From DATBVX01 sp963695985 (lineage in GTDB: Bacteria; Pseudomonadota; Gammaproteobacteria; Steroidobacterales; Steroidobacteraceae): a stretch of 64,000 bases of DNA. The translations under genes were made by a program, and so were the position numbers. The notes beneath the pieces were generated by a model, which saw only the letters and a list, made by a program, of their open reading frames with translations, did no database searches and was not told the origin of the DNA. Below are positions 17,771 through 27,205 of this stretch, piece by piece (position 1 is the stretch's first letter; every line of letters begins with the position of its first letter). The stretch lies in the NCBI GenBank assembly GCA_963695985.1, contig CAVOIC010000014.1, positions 46,106 through 110,105 on the forward strand, written 5' to 3'.

Positions 17771-19015
17771 ATGACCACGTTCAACCTGCCCGATCTCGGC
17801 GAAGGCCTGCCCGAGGCGGAGATCGTCAACTGGCACGTCAAGGTAGGAGATCGTGTCATCGTCGATCAGCCGATGGTCGCGGTCGAGACCGCCAAGGCCG
17901 TGGTCGAAGTGCCGTCGCCATACACCGGAGTGATCACGGCCCTGCATGCCAAGAACGGCGACGTGGTCAACACAGGTCAGCCGCTGGTCGACTTTCAGGT
18001 CGACGGCGCCAATGGCGGGGGGTCGCCCGCCAAGGCCGCAGTGGCCACTGCCCCGAAGGTGGATCCGAGGAAAGCGGACGACTCCGGCACGGTCGTGGGC
18101 AGCATGCCGACGAGCGATGAGGTGCTGATCGAGAATGCCGTGGCCGGCGGCGCCAGCACGGCCAAGCTCGAGCGCGTCCGCGCGGCTCCTGCCGTGCGCG
18201 CGCTCGCCAAACGCCTGGGCGTCGATCTCGCGCAAGTGCGGGCAAGTGGACGCGGCGGACTCATCACGGTGGATGATGTGATGTCCGCGGGCGGCACATC
18301 GGCGAGCACGCGCGCACCGGTAGCGCGAGCGCCCACGCCGCCGGCCGCGACGGTACGCGCTCCCTCCGCCCCTGCGACGGGAGAGGAGGAGCGACTGCGT
18401 GGCCTGCGCCGCGGCATGGCGCACACGATGTCGCTAGCCCGTGACTCGGTAGCGAGCTGCACGCTCTTCGACGATGCGGATCTGCACGCGTGGCTGCGCA
18501 AGTCCGATTACACCTTGCGCCTCATGCGCGCGATGGCCGTCGCCTGTCGGGCCGAGCCCTCGTTGAACGCGCACTTCGACGGCGCGGCGGCAACGCGCAA
18601 GGTGTTCGCACGCGTCGACATCGCCGTGGCAGTCGACACGCCGGAAGGGCTGATCGTGCCGGTGATACGCGATGTCGGCAGCAAGGATGCGCAGCAGCTG
18701 CGCAACGAGCTCAAAGCGCTCAAGGACGCCGCGGTGGCGCGCACGGCGGCGCCCGAGGACCTGCGCGATTTCACCATCATGCTTTCGAACTTCGGCACCA
18801 TCGCGGGCCGTTACGCGACGCCACTCGTGGTTCCACCCGCGGTGGCGATTCTCGGTTCGGGAGTGTTGCGCCACGACGTCGTCGCCGTGATCGGCGGCAT
18901 CGAGGCACACTTACGCATGCCGCTGTCGCTGACGTTCGATCACCGCTGTGTCACGGGGGGCGAGGCGGCGCGTTTCCTCGCCGCGGTGATCAAGGATCTC
19001 GAGTTGCCCGAGTGA
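17771..19015 (+). CDS. 2-oxoacid dehydrogenase E2 component (dihydrolipoamide acyltransferase)
   Basis: 414 aa with one lipoyl domain at residues 1-80 (the lipoyl-lysine is in VETAKAVVEVPSP), an Ala/Pro linker, a peripheral subunit-binding domain near residues 135-175 (RAAPAVRALAKRLGVDLAQVRASGRGGLITVDDV) and the C-terminal acyltransferase core ending TFDHRCVTGGEAARFL. In the catalytic HxxxDG-type motif, HRCVTGG has T-G where many enzymes have D-G, so the usual aspartate is absent; this is worth checking. The gene overlaps the NAD-glutamate dehydrogenase start by GTGA. No E3 gene is in the window. Confidence 0.87.
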   Translation: MTTFNLPDLGEGLPEAEIVNWHVKVGDRVIVDQPMVAVETAKAVVEVPSPYTGVITALHAKNGDVVNTGQPLVDFQVDGANGGGSPAKAAVATAPKVDPRKADDSGTVVGSMPTSDEVLIENAVAGGASTAKLERVRAAPAVRALAKRLGVDLAQVRASGRGGLITVDDVMSAGGTSASTRAPVARAPTPPAATVRAPSAPATGEEERLRGLRRGMAHTMSLARDSVASCTLFDDADLHAWLRKSDYTLRLMRAMAVACRAEPSLNAHFDGAAATRKVFARVDIAVAVDTPEGLIVPVIRDVGSKDAQQLRNELKALKDAAVARTAAPEDLRDFTIMLSNFGTIAGRYATPLVVPPAVAILGSGVLRHDVVAVIGGIEAHLRMPLSLTFDHRCVTGGEAARFLAAVIKDLELPE

Positions 19016-22000
19016 AGATCCCGGCCGCGCGGCTCCAGCTTATCAATCGGATCGCCGCGCAGGCGCGCCGCCAGGCGCACCGCCACAAGCCGGTCAACGT
19101 CACCGATTACATCCGCGCCTACTACCGCGGTGTCGGCGAGGAGGATCTTGCCACGCACCGATCCGAGGATCTGGCGGGCGCTGCGCTTCGCCATCTCGAC
19201 CTCGGCAAGCGGCGTCGCACCGCGCAGCCGATTGTGCACGTCTTCAATCCCGAGCCTGCGCGCGACGGCTTTAGTTCGCCCCATACGCTCATCGTAATGA
19301 TCACCGAGGACATGCCGTTCCTCGTCGATTCGATGGGCATCGCGATCAACCAGTCCGGGCTGGCCATTCATTTCATCGCCCACCCCGTCCTGCACGTGCA
19401 GCGCGATGGCGCGGGGGTGGTGCACGGCGTGAGCGATGACGACGAACACACCGACTATCCGCTCGCGGAGTCCTGGCAGCTGTTCGAGGTCGATCGCATC
19501 GCCGACCCACGGCAGCTCGAGGCAGTGCGGGACCGCATTCTCGCGATGCTCGACGACGTGCGCTGCGCGACCCGGGACTGGGTCGATATGCGTGCACGCG
19601 CGCGCGTCATGGCCAGCGAGCTGGAGTCACGTTCGCCCGGAATACCGAGCAGCGAGGTCATCGAGACCAAGGAGCTGCTGGAATGGATGGAGGACAATCA
19701 CTTCACGTTCCTCGGCTACCGCGAGTATCACCTGCGACGCGGACGCCATGAGGATTTGCTCGAGCCCATTGTACGGAGCGGCCTCGGTGTGCTGCGACCG
19801 GGGCGCCGGCGCGTGCGCCGGCCGAAACCCGTAACCCTGACCGGCGAGATTCGCGAGCACGCGCGCGCGCGGGATCTGCTCATCGTCACCAAGGCGAACA
19901 CGTTCTCGACAGTGCACCGCGCGACGTACCTCGATTACGTCAGCATCAAGACCTTCGACGCAAGCGGCGAGGTCAACGGCGAGCAACGCTTCATTGGCCT
20001 GTGGACATCGTCGGCCTACAGCATGAGCCCACGCGAGATTCCGGTGCTGCGGCACAAGGTGCAGCGCGTGGTCTCGCATTTCGGCGTCTCGCCGACCAGC
20101 CACGACGGCAAGGCCGTACTGCACGTGCTCGAGTCCTACCCGCGCGACGAGCTGTTCCAGACCTCGATCCAGGACCTCGTTCGTATCGTGCGCGGCATCG
20201 TGAACCTGTACGAGCGCCAGCAGGTGCGCCTGTTCGTGCGTCGCGATGCCTTCCGGCGCTTCTACTCGTGCCTGGTGTACGTGCCGCGCGATCGTTACAA
20301 CACGCAGGTGCGCCAGCGCATCGAGGCGATCGTGCGCGAGGATTTCCACGGCACCGCGATCGAATCCCAGGTGCAGCTCTCCGGTTCGGTGCTGGCGCGG
20401 TTGCACCTGCTGGTGCGCACCGACCCGCTCGACCCGCATCGCGCCGATACCGCGCGCATCGAGAAGCGCATCGCCGCTGCCGTGCGCACCTGGGCGGATG
20501 GATTCAAGGATGCGCTGCTCGCGCGCTACGAGGAGGCCACGGCGCTGCAACTGTTCGCGCGCTACGCCGGCCGTTTTCCGCCCGCTTACCAGGATGATGC
20601 TTCCGCGCAGCTTGCGGTTGCGGATCTCGATGCACTGGAGCCCCTCGCTGCGGGCGCGGCAACCCTGCAGATGAGCCTGCATCGGCAGACTGGACAATCC
20701 GCGCGCCAGATGCACTTTCGACTGTTTCGGCGCGACAACCCGATTCCGATCTCGGACGTGCTGCCGATGATGGAGAACCTGGGGCTCAAGGTGATCAGCG
20801 AGCGCCCATACGAAGTCGAATCGCCAGCCGGCGGGACGTTGTGGATCCAGGATTTCGAGCTCGAGCATCGCGCCGGCATCAGCATCGACCTCACCGCCGT
20901 GGATCGTGATTTCCGGGAAGCGGTGGCCAGCATCTGGCTGGGTCAAGCCGAGAACGACGGCTTCAACCGCCTTGTGCTCGCGGCCGGACTCACGTGGCGC
21001 CAGACTGCTGTGTTGCGGGCCTTCTGTCGCTATCTGCTGCAGACAGGCATTCCCTTCAGCCAGGCGTACATGGAACAGGTGCTGAGCGCCAACGCCGGCA
21101 TCGGCCGGCTGCTCGCCCGTCTCTTCCTCACGCAGTTCGATCCTGCCCTCGCGCCGCCAGCTCGCGCACGCGAGACCGCGAGGCTGCAGAGGCAGATCGA
21201 TATGGCGCTGGAAGCCGTCAAGAGTCTGGATGAGGACCGAATCCTGCGCGCCTACGCGGCAGTCATTCACGCCGCGCTGCGCACGAATTACTACCAGCTC
21301 GACGCGAGCGGGCAGCCGAAGTCCTACTTTTCCTTCAAGCTCGATCCGGCCAAGCTGCCCGACCTGCCATTGCCGCGGCCGATGTTCGAGATCTTCGTCT
21401 ACAGCCCGCGTGTCGAGGGCGTGCACCTGCGCATGGGCCACGTGGCGCGCGGCGGCATCCGCTGGTCGGACCGGCGCGAAGATTTCCGCACTGAAGTGCT
21501 GGGCCTGATGAAGGCGCAGAACGTCAAGAACACCGTAATCGTTCCGGTCGGTGCGAAGGGTGGCTTCGTCCCCAAGCGCCTGCCCACGGGTGGTCGCGAC
21601 GAGATACAGCGCGAAGTCATCGAATGCTATCGCACCTTCATCCGTGGCCTGCTCGATCTCACGGATAACATCGTCGGCGAGCGCATCGTGCCTCCCGCCG
21701 CGACGGTGCGTCGCGACGGCGACGACCCGTACCTGGTCGTGGCTGCCGACAAGGGCACCGCCACGTTTTCAGACATCGCGAACGCCATCGCCGCGGACTA
21801 CGCCTTCTGGCTCGACGACGCGTTCGCATCGGGCGGTTCCGCGGGTTACGACCACAAGAAGATGGCGATCACGGCCCGCGGCGCCTGGGAGTGCGTGAAG
21901 CGTCACTTCCACGAGCTCGGCATCGATGCTCAGAAGCAGGACTTCACCGTTGCGGGCATCGGCGACATGGCGGGCGATGTATTTGGCAACGGCATGCTGC

Positions 22001-23838
22001 AATCGCCCCACATCCGGCTGGTCGCCGCTTTCAATCACCTGCACATCTTTCTCGACCCGGATCCGGATGCGGCACGCAGTTTCGCAGAACGGCGCCGCCT
22101 CTTCAGGCTGCCCCGCTCCGGCTGGGAGGACTACGACCGTAAGCTGATTTCGAAGGGCGGCGGCGTGTTCTCGCGCGCCGCCAAGTCGATTGTTCTCAGC
22201 CCGCAGGTTCAGGTACTGCTGGGCCTGCGCGTCACCAGCGCCACGCCCCAGGAAGTCATGCGCGCGATTCTCAAGCTCCCCGTGGACCTGCTGTGGAACG
22301 GCGGCATCGGCACCTACGTCAAGTCGAGTCGCGAATCCCACGCCGATATCGGCGATCGCACCAACGACGGCCTGCGCGTCAACGGCGCGGAGGTGCGCGC
22401 CAAGGTCATCGGCGAAGGCGGCAACCTCGGACTGTCCCAGCTCGGCCGCATCGAGTACGCGCTCTCGGGCGGGCGTCTCAACACGGACTTCATCGACAAC
22501 TCGGCCGGAGTGAACTGCTCGGACGTCGAGGTCAACATCAAGATCCTCCTCAACCCGCTGATGCACGCCCGCCGGCTGCGACGCAGCGCACGCGATCGCC
22601 TGCTGGTGCAGATGACGGACGAGGTCGCCGCGCTCGTACTGCGCAACAACTACCTGCAGGGGCAGGCACTCAGCACGCTCGAAGCACATGCCGCGGAGCG
22701 CTTCAACGAGCATGTCCACGTGATCCGAGTGTTGCAGCAGTCCGGAGAGCTCAACCCCGCGCTCGAGTTTCTGCCGGACGAGGAGGAGATCGCGGAGCGG
22801 CGCAAGCAGAACCGTGGTCTGACGCGTCCCGAGCTCGCCATCGTGCTGTCGTACAGCAAGATCTGGCTCAACGACCGGCTCATTCACTCCGACGTGCCCG
22901 AAGATCCGTACCTGTCGAAGGAGCTCGAGCGCTACTTCCCCGCCCCGATCCGCCGCCGCTACGCTGATTCACTCAAGCGCCATCGCCTGCGGCGCGAAAT
23001 CATAGCGACCGCCACCACCAACAGCCTCGTGAATCGCATGGGGCCGGTGTTCGCGCTGCGTGCGCGCGAAGACACGGGTGCGGATACCGGACGGATCGCA
23101 CGTGCCTACACCATCGCGCGCGAAGTATTCGACATGCGTGACGTGTGGTCCGGCGTCGAGGCGCTCGACAACCGCGTTCCGGCGCAGACGCAGTACGCGA
23201 TGATGTACCAGACCAGCCGCCTGCTGCGGCACATGACCTACTGGTTCCTCGCCCATCACGCCGGCCGGCTCGACATCGACAAGGCCGTGTCACGCCTTGC
23301 TCCTGGCATTGCGCGCCTGGGAAAGAATCTGGACAAGCTCCTTGTGGGCAGCGAGCGCAAGCGTTTCCATGAGGCCGCGGTACTGCTGCGTTCGAGCGGC
23401 GTGCCCGAAGCCATCGCGGCCCGCATTGCGGCGCTCGCGCCAATGCACGCAGCGCTCGACATCGTCGAAGTCGCCCAGGCTGCGCGCCGCGACGAAGAGT
23501 TTACCGGACGCGCGTACTTCCATTTGTGCGAGCGCCTTAGCCTCGACTGGATCCGCGAACAGATCGAAGGGCTGGCCATCGAAGGTCACTGGCAGGCGGT
23601 CGCGCGCGGCACGCTGCGTGACAATATTTACTCCCTGCAACGGCAGCTGACCGCGAAGGTGCTCGCGGCCGGTCGACGCAAAGACCCGGTCGCAGCCGTC
23701 GATGCGTGGATTGCCGCGCACCAGGCACATGCCGATTACGTCAGCCGGATCGTCGTCGATGTAAGCAGCGGCATGACCGCTGATTTCCCGACCGTGTCCG
23801 TGGCCCTGCAGGCCGTACGGCGCCTCGCGGAGCTGTGA
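19012..23838 (+). CDS. NAD-specific glutamate dehydrogenase, giant (L_180/GdhB) type
   Basis: 1608 aa from GTG 19012, which overlaps the E2 stop codon. This is the very large bacterial NAD-GDH class: N-terminal ACT-like regulatory segments (~1-700), the catalytic domain (~710-1230) with HVARGGIRWSDRREDFRTEVLGLMK and VGAKGGFVPKR, the dinucleotide-binding AGIGDMAGDVFGNGM, and a long C-terminal helical domain. It deaminates glutamate to 2-oxoglutarate with NAD and is generally allosteric and catabolic. Coupling to a 2-oxoacid dehydrogenase set suggests joint use of amino-acid carbon. No frameshift is seen across 4.8 kb, in contrast to the 49-58 kb region. Confidence 0.94.
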   Translation: MKIPAARLQLINRIAAQARRQAHRHKPVNVTDYIRAYYRGVGEEDLATHRSEDLAGAALRHLDLGKRRRTAQPIVHVFNPEPARDGFSSPHTLIVMITEDMPFLVDSMGIAINQSGLAIHFIAHPVLHVQRDGAGVVHGVSDDDEHTDYPLAESWQLFEVDRIADPRQLEAVRDRILAMLDDVRCATRDWVDMRARARVMASELESRSPGIPSSEVIETKELLEWMEDNHFTFLGYREYHLRRGRHEDLLEPIVRSGLGVLRPGRRRVRRPKPVTLTGEIREHARARDLLIVTKANTFSTVHRATYLDYVSIKTFDASGEVNGEQRFIGLWTSSAYSMSPREIPVLRHKVQRVVSHFGVSPTSHDGKAVLHVLESYPRDELFQTSIQDLVRIVRGIVNLYERQQVRLFVRRDAFRRFYSCLVYVPRDRYNTQVRQRIEAIVREDFHGTAIESQVQLSGSVLARLHLLVRTDPLDPHRADTARIEKRIAAAVRTWADGFKDALLARYEEATALQLFARYAGRFPPAYQDDASAQLAVADLDALEPLAAGAATLQMSLHRQTGQSARQMHFRLFRRDNPIPISDVLPMMENLGLKVISERPYEVESPAGGTLWIQDFELEHRAGISIDLTAVDRDFREAVASIWLGQAENDGFNRLVLAAGLTWRQTAVLRAFCRYLLQTGIPFSQAYMEQVLSANAGIGRLLARLFLTQFDPALAPPARARETARLQRQIDMALEAVKSLDEDRILRAYAAVIHAALRTNYYQLDASGQPKSYFSFKLDPAKLPDLPLPRPMFEIFVYSPRVEGVHLRMGHVARGGIRWSDRREDFRTEVLGLMKAQNVKNTVIVPVGAKGGFVPKRLPTGGRDEIQREVIECYRTFIRGLLDLTDNIVGERIVPPAATVRRDGDDPYLVVAADKGTATFSDIANAIAADYAFWLDDAFASGGSAGYDHKKMAITARGAWECVKRHFHELGIDAQKQDFTVAGIGDMAGDVFGNGMLQSPHIRLVAAFNHLHIFLDPDPDAARSFAERRRLFRLPRSGWEDYDRKLISKGGGVFSRAAKSIVLSPQVQVLLGLRVTSATPQEVMRAILKLPVDLLWNGGIGTYVKSSRESHADIGDRTNDGLRVNGAEVRAKVIGEGGNLGLSQLGRIEYALSGGRLNTDFIDNSAGVNCSDVEVNIKILLNPLMHARRLRRSARDRLLVQMTDEVAALVLRNNYLQGQALSTLEAHAAERFNEHVHVIRVLQQSGELNPALEFLPDEEEIAERRKQNRGLTRPELAIVLSYSKIWLNDRLIHSDVPEDPYLSKELERYFPAPIRRRYADSLKRHRLRREIIATATTNSLVNRMGPVFALRAREDTGADTGRIARAYTIAREVFDMRDVWSGVEALDNRVPAQTQYAMMYQTSRLLRHMTYWFLAHHAGRLDIDKAVSRLAPGIARLGKNLDKLLVGSERKRFHEAAVLLRSSGVPEAIAARIAALAPMHAALDIVEVAQAARRDEEFTGRAYFHLCERLSLDWIREQIEGLAIEGHWQAVARGTLRDNIYSLQRQLTAKVLAAGRRKDPVAAVDAWIAAHQAHADYVSRIVVDVSSGMTADFPTVSVALQAVRRLAEL

Positions 23839-24656
23839 AGCTCTCGCTGATCATCACCACGTTCGAACGGCCCGACGCGCTCGCTTGCGTCCTCAAGAGC
23901 GCCGAGCAGCAGAGCGTGTTACCCGATGAGCTGATCATAGCGGACGATGGTTCCGGACCCACAACGCGCGATCTCATCGCGCGCTTCAAGGCGCGTTGCG
24001 TGCGACCGGTTACGCACAGCTGGCAGCCGCACGAGGGGTTTCGGGTCTGTCGCGCCCGCAATCTTGCCTTGTCGCAGGCGTCGGGCGATTACGTCGTGAT
24101 CCTCGACGGCGACATGGTGATGCATCCGCACTTCATTGCTGATCACAAGCGCTGCGCGCAGCCAGGCTGCTGGGTGCAGGGCACCCGCATCCTGCTCGAC
24201 CCGCGCCGGAGCGCCGATCTCATCGCGAATGGCCCGCAACGCCTTTCACCCTGGTCCGTCGGCAACGCGGGATTGCGGCGCCTGTATGCGGCGCGTGTGC
24301 CGGCGCTGAGTCGCGGGCTCAGCAGGATCGCAAACGGTTTCGTGTCCACAAAGAGCTGCAACCTCGCGGCCTGGAGCTCCGATCTCGAACGCGTCAACGC
24401 GTTCAACGAGGACATGATCGGCTGGGGACCGGAAGACAAGGAGCTGGCGGCGCGCCTGAAACATAGCGGCGTGCGACGCCGGACACTCATCTTCGGCGGG
24501 ATCGCCTATCACCTCCATCATCCAGCCGCGAGTCGTGAGCATCGTGTCGCCAATGAGCGCGTTCTCGCCGATACACTGCGCGAGCGGCGGCTGCGCTGCG
24601 AGCATGGCCTGAGCGAGCACCACCGTGGCGGCCAGCGGCCGAGCGATAGCGTGTAG
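23835..24656 (+). CDS. Glycosyltransferase family 2 protein
   Basis: 273 aa from GTG 23835, overlapping the dehydrogenase stop by GTGA. The GT-A fold is evident: SLIITTFERPDALACVL at the N-terminus, IIADDGSG, the nucleotide/metal-binding DGD in VVILDGDMVMHP, and the later NEDMIGWGPEDKELAARL segment that typically carries the acceptor-side acid (ED). It probably modifies a lipid or cell-surface glycan, acting at the membrane face without transmembrane helices of its own. Functional connection with the enzymes upstream is unknown; translational overlap suggests co-expression. Confidence 0.87.
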   Translation: MKLSLIITTFERPDALACVLKSAEQQSVLPDELIIADDGSGPTTRDLIARFKARCVRPVTHSWQPHEGFRVCRARNLALSQASGDYVVILDGDMVMHPHFIADHKRCAQPGCWVQGTRILLDPRRSADLIANGPQRLSPWSVGNAGLRRLYAARVPALSRGLSRIANGFVSTKSCNLAAWSSDLERVNAFNEDMIGWGPEDKELAARLKHSGVRRRTLIFGGIAYHLHHPAASREHRVANERVLADTLRERRLRCEHGLSEHHRGGQRPSDSV

Positions 24657-24696
24657 ACTGTCGCCGCTGGGGCACTGCACGGGAAGGAGTGATCGT

Positions 24697-25449
24697 TTGA
24701 GCGGAAAGTTGGTGCTGGTCCGACATGGCCAGAGTGTCTGGAATCTGGATAACCTGTTCACCGGTTGGACCGACGTCGACCTGACCGCCCACGGACGCGT
24801 CGAGGCACTGCAGGCGGGCAGGGAGTTGATACACGGCAAGTTCAGCTTCGATATCGCGTTCACGTCGGTACTGAAACGCGCTATCCGTACGCTGTGGATC
24901 ATGCTCGACGAGATGGATCTCATGTGGATTCCCGTCGAGCGCAGCTGGCGCCTCAATGAGCGTCACTACGGCGCGCTGCAGGGACTCGACAAGGCGCAGA
25001 CCGCCGAACGACACGGCGCCGACCAGGTCAAGATCTGGCGCCGCAGCTACGACGTCGCGCCCCCACCTCTCGACTTGAGCGATAAGCGCCACGCGCGCTT
25101 CGACCCGCGCTATCGCAGCCTCAAGCCCGAGGAAATTCCGGCGACGGAGTCACTGAAGGACACGCTCGGGCGGGTGCTCCCCTATTGGGAAAGCCGTATC
25201 GCGCCCGAACTCAAGGCCAACCGCAACGTGCTCGTGGTCGCGCACGGCAACAGCCTGCGCGCCCTGGTGAAGATGCTCGATGGCATGTCGGACCGCGACA
25301 TCGTGGAATTCAACATTCCGACCGGCGTGCCGCTGCTCTATGAGCTCGATGAGCGCCTCGGGAAGCGCGCGAGCCGTTTCCTCGGCGACCCGGAGGCCAT
25401 CAAGGCCGCCGCCGAAGCCGTGAAGCGCCAGGGCGAAGCTAAACGCTAG
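24697..25449 (+). CDS. gpmA: 2,3-bisphosphoglycerate-dependent phosphoglycerate mutase
   Basis: 250 aa. It interconverts 3- and 2-phosphoglycerate in glycolysis/gluconeogenesis. The phosphohistidine motif is LVRHGQSVWN (H10), with TSVLKRAIRT, the ERHYGALQG loop, and the second histidine in VVAHGNSLRALVK. The full-length (~250 aa) form with the C-terminal tail distinguishes it from short phosphatases of the family. The start is a TTG at 24697, supported by AAGGAG ~7 nt upstream and by the family N-terminus. The 40-bp gap after the glycosyltransferase suggests co-transcription. Confidence 0.92.
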   Translation: MSGKLVLVRHGQSVWNLDNLFTGWTDVDLTAHGRVEALQAGRELIHGKFSFDIAFTSVLKRAIRTLWIMLDEMDLMWIPVERSWRLNERHYGALQGLDKAQTAERHGADQVKIWRRSYDVAPPPLDLSDKRHARFDPRYRSLKPEEIPATESLKDTLGRVLPYWESRIAPELKANRNVLVVAHGNSLRALVKMLDGMSDRDIVEFNIPTGVPLLYELDERLGKRASRFLGDPEAIKAAAEAVKRQGEAKR

Positions 25450-25477
25450 CGAACGGTCTCGCTCAGGCAGGTGGAAT

Positions 25478-25987
25478 ATGAATTCCTCGAACGTCTACCC
25501 CCTCTCAGGCGGCTGCGACTGCCGCACAATCCGCTATCGCCTGGAAAGCCCGCCGCTCTTCGTTCACTGCTGTCACTGCCGCTGGTGCCAGCGCGAGACC
25601 GGCGCATCGTTTGCGCTCAACGCGATGATTGAAGCGGACCGCGTGACGCTGCTCGCGGGTCAACCCGAGCTCGTCGACACGCCCACCGCGAGCGGCAAGG
25701 GCCAGTGGATCGCGCGCTGCCCGAAATGCCGGATCGCGGTCTGGAGCAATTACTCGGGCGCCGGCCCGCATGTGCACTTCGTCCGCGTCGGTACGCTGGA
25801 TGAGCCCGATCACCTGCCACCGAGCATTCACATATTCACTGCCTCGAAGCAGCCTTGGGTGATCCTGCCGGCCAATACTCCGTCGGTTCCCGCGTACTAC
25901 GACCGCAAGCAGTACTGGCCGCCCGAGAGCCTCGCGCGGCGGGAAGCATCGCTGAGGAAGATTGCGGCTATTCGTCCGGAGCGATAG
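25478..25987 (+). CDS. GFA family protein (glutathione-dependent formaldehyde-activating enzyme-like)
   Basis: 169 aa. It carries the CENP-V/GFA zinc fold: GGCDCRTIRYRL, then CCHCRWCQRETGASF and a later CPKC pair, giving the two structural zinc sites. Members of the family have diverse or unknown activity; only a few act on S-hydroxymethylglutathione, so the name should not be taken as function. AGGTGG precedes the ATG. Its last 20 nt overlap the 3' end of the convergent ferredoxin gene. Confidence 0.82.
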   Translation: MNSSNVYPLSGGCDCRTIRYRLESPPLFVHCCHCRWCQRETGASFALNAMIEADRVTLLAGQPELVDTPTASGKGQWIARCPKCRIAVWSNYSGAGPHVHFVRVGTLDEPDHLPPSIHIFTASKQPWVILPANTPSVPAYYDRKQYWPPESLARREASLRKIAAIRPER

Positions 25988-26282
25988 TCACGCGCAAACC
26001 ATCGAGCGCGTCGGTCATTTCGACCTGGCAACTCAGGCGTGAGTTTTCCTTGGTATGCGAGAGCTCGCTCAGCAGGTCCTGCTCGTCGGACTGTCGGCGC
26101 GGCAGCCGGTCGAGCCACTCCGGGTCGACGTAGACATGGCAGGTCGCGCACGAACACATCCCGCCGCAGATCGCCGCGACCCCGTAATCGAGCTCGCGCA
26201 GCGTCTCCATGACCTTGAGGCCGCTGCGGGCCTCGACGCTGTGCTCGATCCCATCGCGATCGACGACTTTGAGCTCCGGCAT
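25968..26282 (-). CDS. 2Fe-2S ferredoxin (adrenodoxin/Isc type)
   Basis: 104 aa from ATG 26282. Cluster ligands are C39, C45, C48 and C85 in CX5CX2C...C spacing (ICGGMCSCATCHVYV and SRLSCQVEM); an extra C43 lies inside the loop. The DPEW and DxxD acidic features of vertebrate-type ferredoxins are present (DEQDLL). This type serves P450s and ring-hydroxylating enzymes. It stands alone here, with no reductase next to it. The CYP199-type P450 at 61607 lacks an adjacent ferredoxin, so this one is a possible, unproven partner. Confidence 0.88.
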   Translation of the reverse strand: MPELKVVDRDGIEHSVEARSGLKVMETLRELDYGVAAICGGMCSCATCHVYVDPEWLDRLPRRQSDEQDLLSELSHTKENSRLSCQVEMTDALDGLRVTIAPDE

Positions 26283-26341
26283 CCCGAGTTTCCCTGCTCT
26301 CAAATCTGGCGCGCTAGTCTGCCGAATCGCGGCGCGGCTGA

Positions 26342-27205
26342 CTACGGGGACTTGCCGTGCATGCCCACTCGCGCTATCAGGGTGGTGCGTCGGGCCACCG
26401 GCGTCTCCTCCCACACGCCTGCCGCGGCCAGCCAGGCGATATGCAGGGCGTCGAACAGGGCGCAGACCACATCGAACTCCTCCCTGCCCCACATGCCTCC
26501 GTAAACACGCAGAAGTTCTGCGCGCTGCTGCGTGTCGAGATCGTGGTAGGTCGCAAGCGCCGCAAGGTCTACCCGCGGATCACCGAGCGCAGCATATTCC
26601 CAGTCCACGACCAAAGGCTGTTTGCCGAGCAGGTTGAGGTGGTGAAGGTCGTTGTGGCAGAAGACCATGCGCTCTGCAGGACGATGGCGCGCGGCGAGCT
26701 CGGTGGTCCGCACACGCAAGCGCTCGAGGTTCAGATCCACAGCAGCGCTGTTGTTCGCACGCGCAATCAGTGCCAGCACGCCCTCGACCAAGTCGAAGGC
26801 GGCAAGCTCCAGGGGCGCAGCCAGCGTGTGCAGTTCGCGTACGCGCGCCGCGAGTTGCGTGATTCGCGCCCGCACTTCGGCCGCGCTCCAGGGAGCACCG
26901 GGCACAGCTTGCATCACCAGCAGGCGCTGCGCGGGTTCCGTGAGCACGACTGCGGGAGCGATGCCGGCGCGCGCAGCCGCGGCGTGCGCCGCGTATTCCT
27001 GCTCGACGTCGAGATCGAGATCGGGATGGGGCCGCGCGACGCGCGCCATCCACTCATACCCGCGGCCACGAATTCGCCACAACGTATTGCGGGCCCCCGT
27101 TCCCGCACTCTCCAGCTGTGCATCCGCGAGGGAACAGCCCAGCGCGCGCTCGATGGCGCGGCGAACGTCTTGCGCGCTGCTCAGGTGTAGAGGCTGCGTC
27201 GCCAT
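26342..27205 (-). CDS. Choline/thiamine-kinase-like phosphotransferase
   Basis: 287 aa from ATG 27205, overlapping the 3' end of the permease gene by 25 nt. It is an aminoglycoside phosphotransferase/choline kinase fold protein: the nucleotide-loop region GTGARNTLWRI, the Brenner motif FCHNDLHHLNLL with catalytic aspartate and asparagine, and the metal-binding aspartate in VVDWEYAALGDPRVDLA. Being last in a TPP-riboswitch operon with a thiamine permease and receptor, it is most likely a thiamine kinase (ThiK/YcfN-like), trapping imported thiamine as the phosphate. That substrate is inferred from context only. Confidence 0.75.
   Translation of the reverse strand: MATQPLHLSSAQDVRRAIERALGCSLADAQLESAGTGARNTLWRIRGRGYEWMARVARPHPDLDLDVEQEYAAHAAAARAGIAPAVVLTEPAQRLLVMQAVPGAPWSAAEVRARITQLAARVRELHTLAAPLELAAFDLVEGVLALIARANNSAAVDLNLERLRVRTTELAARHRPAERMVFCHNDLHHLNLLGKQPLVVDWEYAALGDPRVDLAALATYHDLDTQQRAELLRVYGGMWGREEFDVVCALFDALHIAWLAAAGVWEETPVARRTTLIARVGMHGKSP

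Noticed and set aside
15969..17771. 600-codon open frame on the minus strand opposite the E1 genes
   Set aside because: It is antisense to clearly coding, conserved E1 alpha/beta genes. The composition is that of the mirror frame of GC-rich coding DNA and there is no recognisable domain.
19627..21441. 604-codon open frame on the minus strand within the glutamate dehydrogenase gene
   Set aside because: It is a shadow frame of a conserved gene with no domain or ribosome site.
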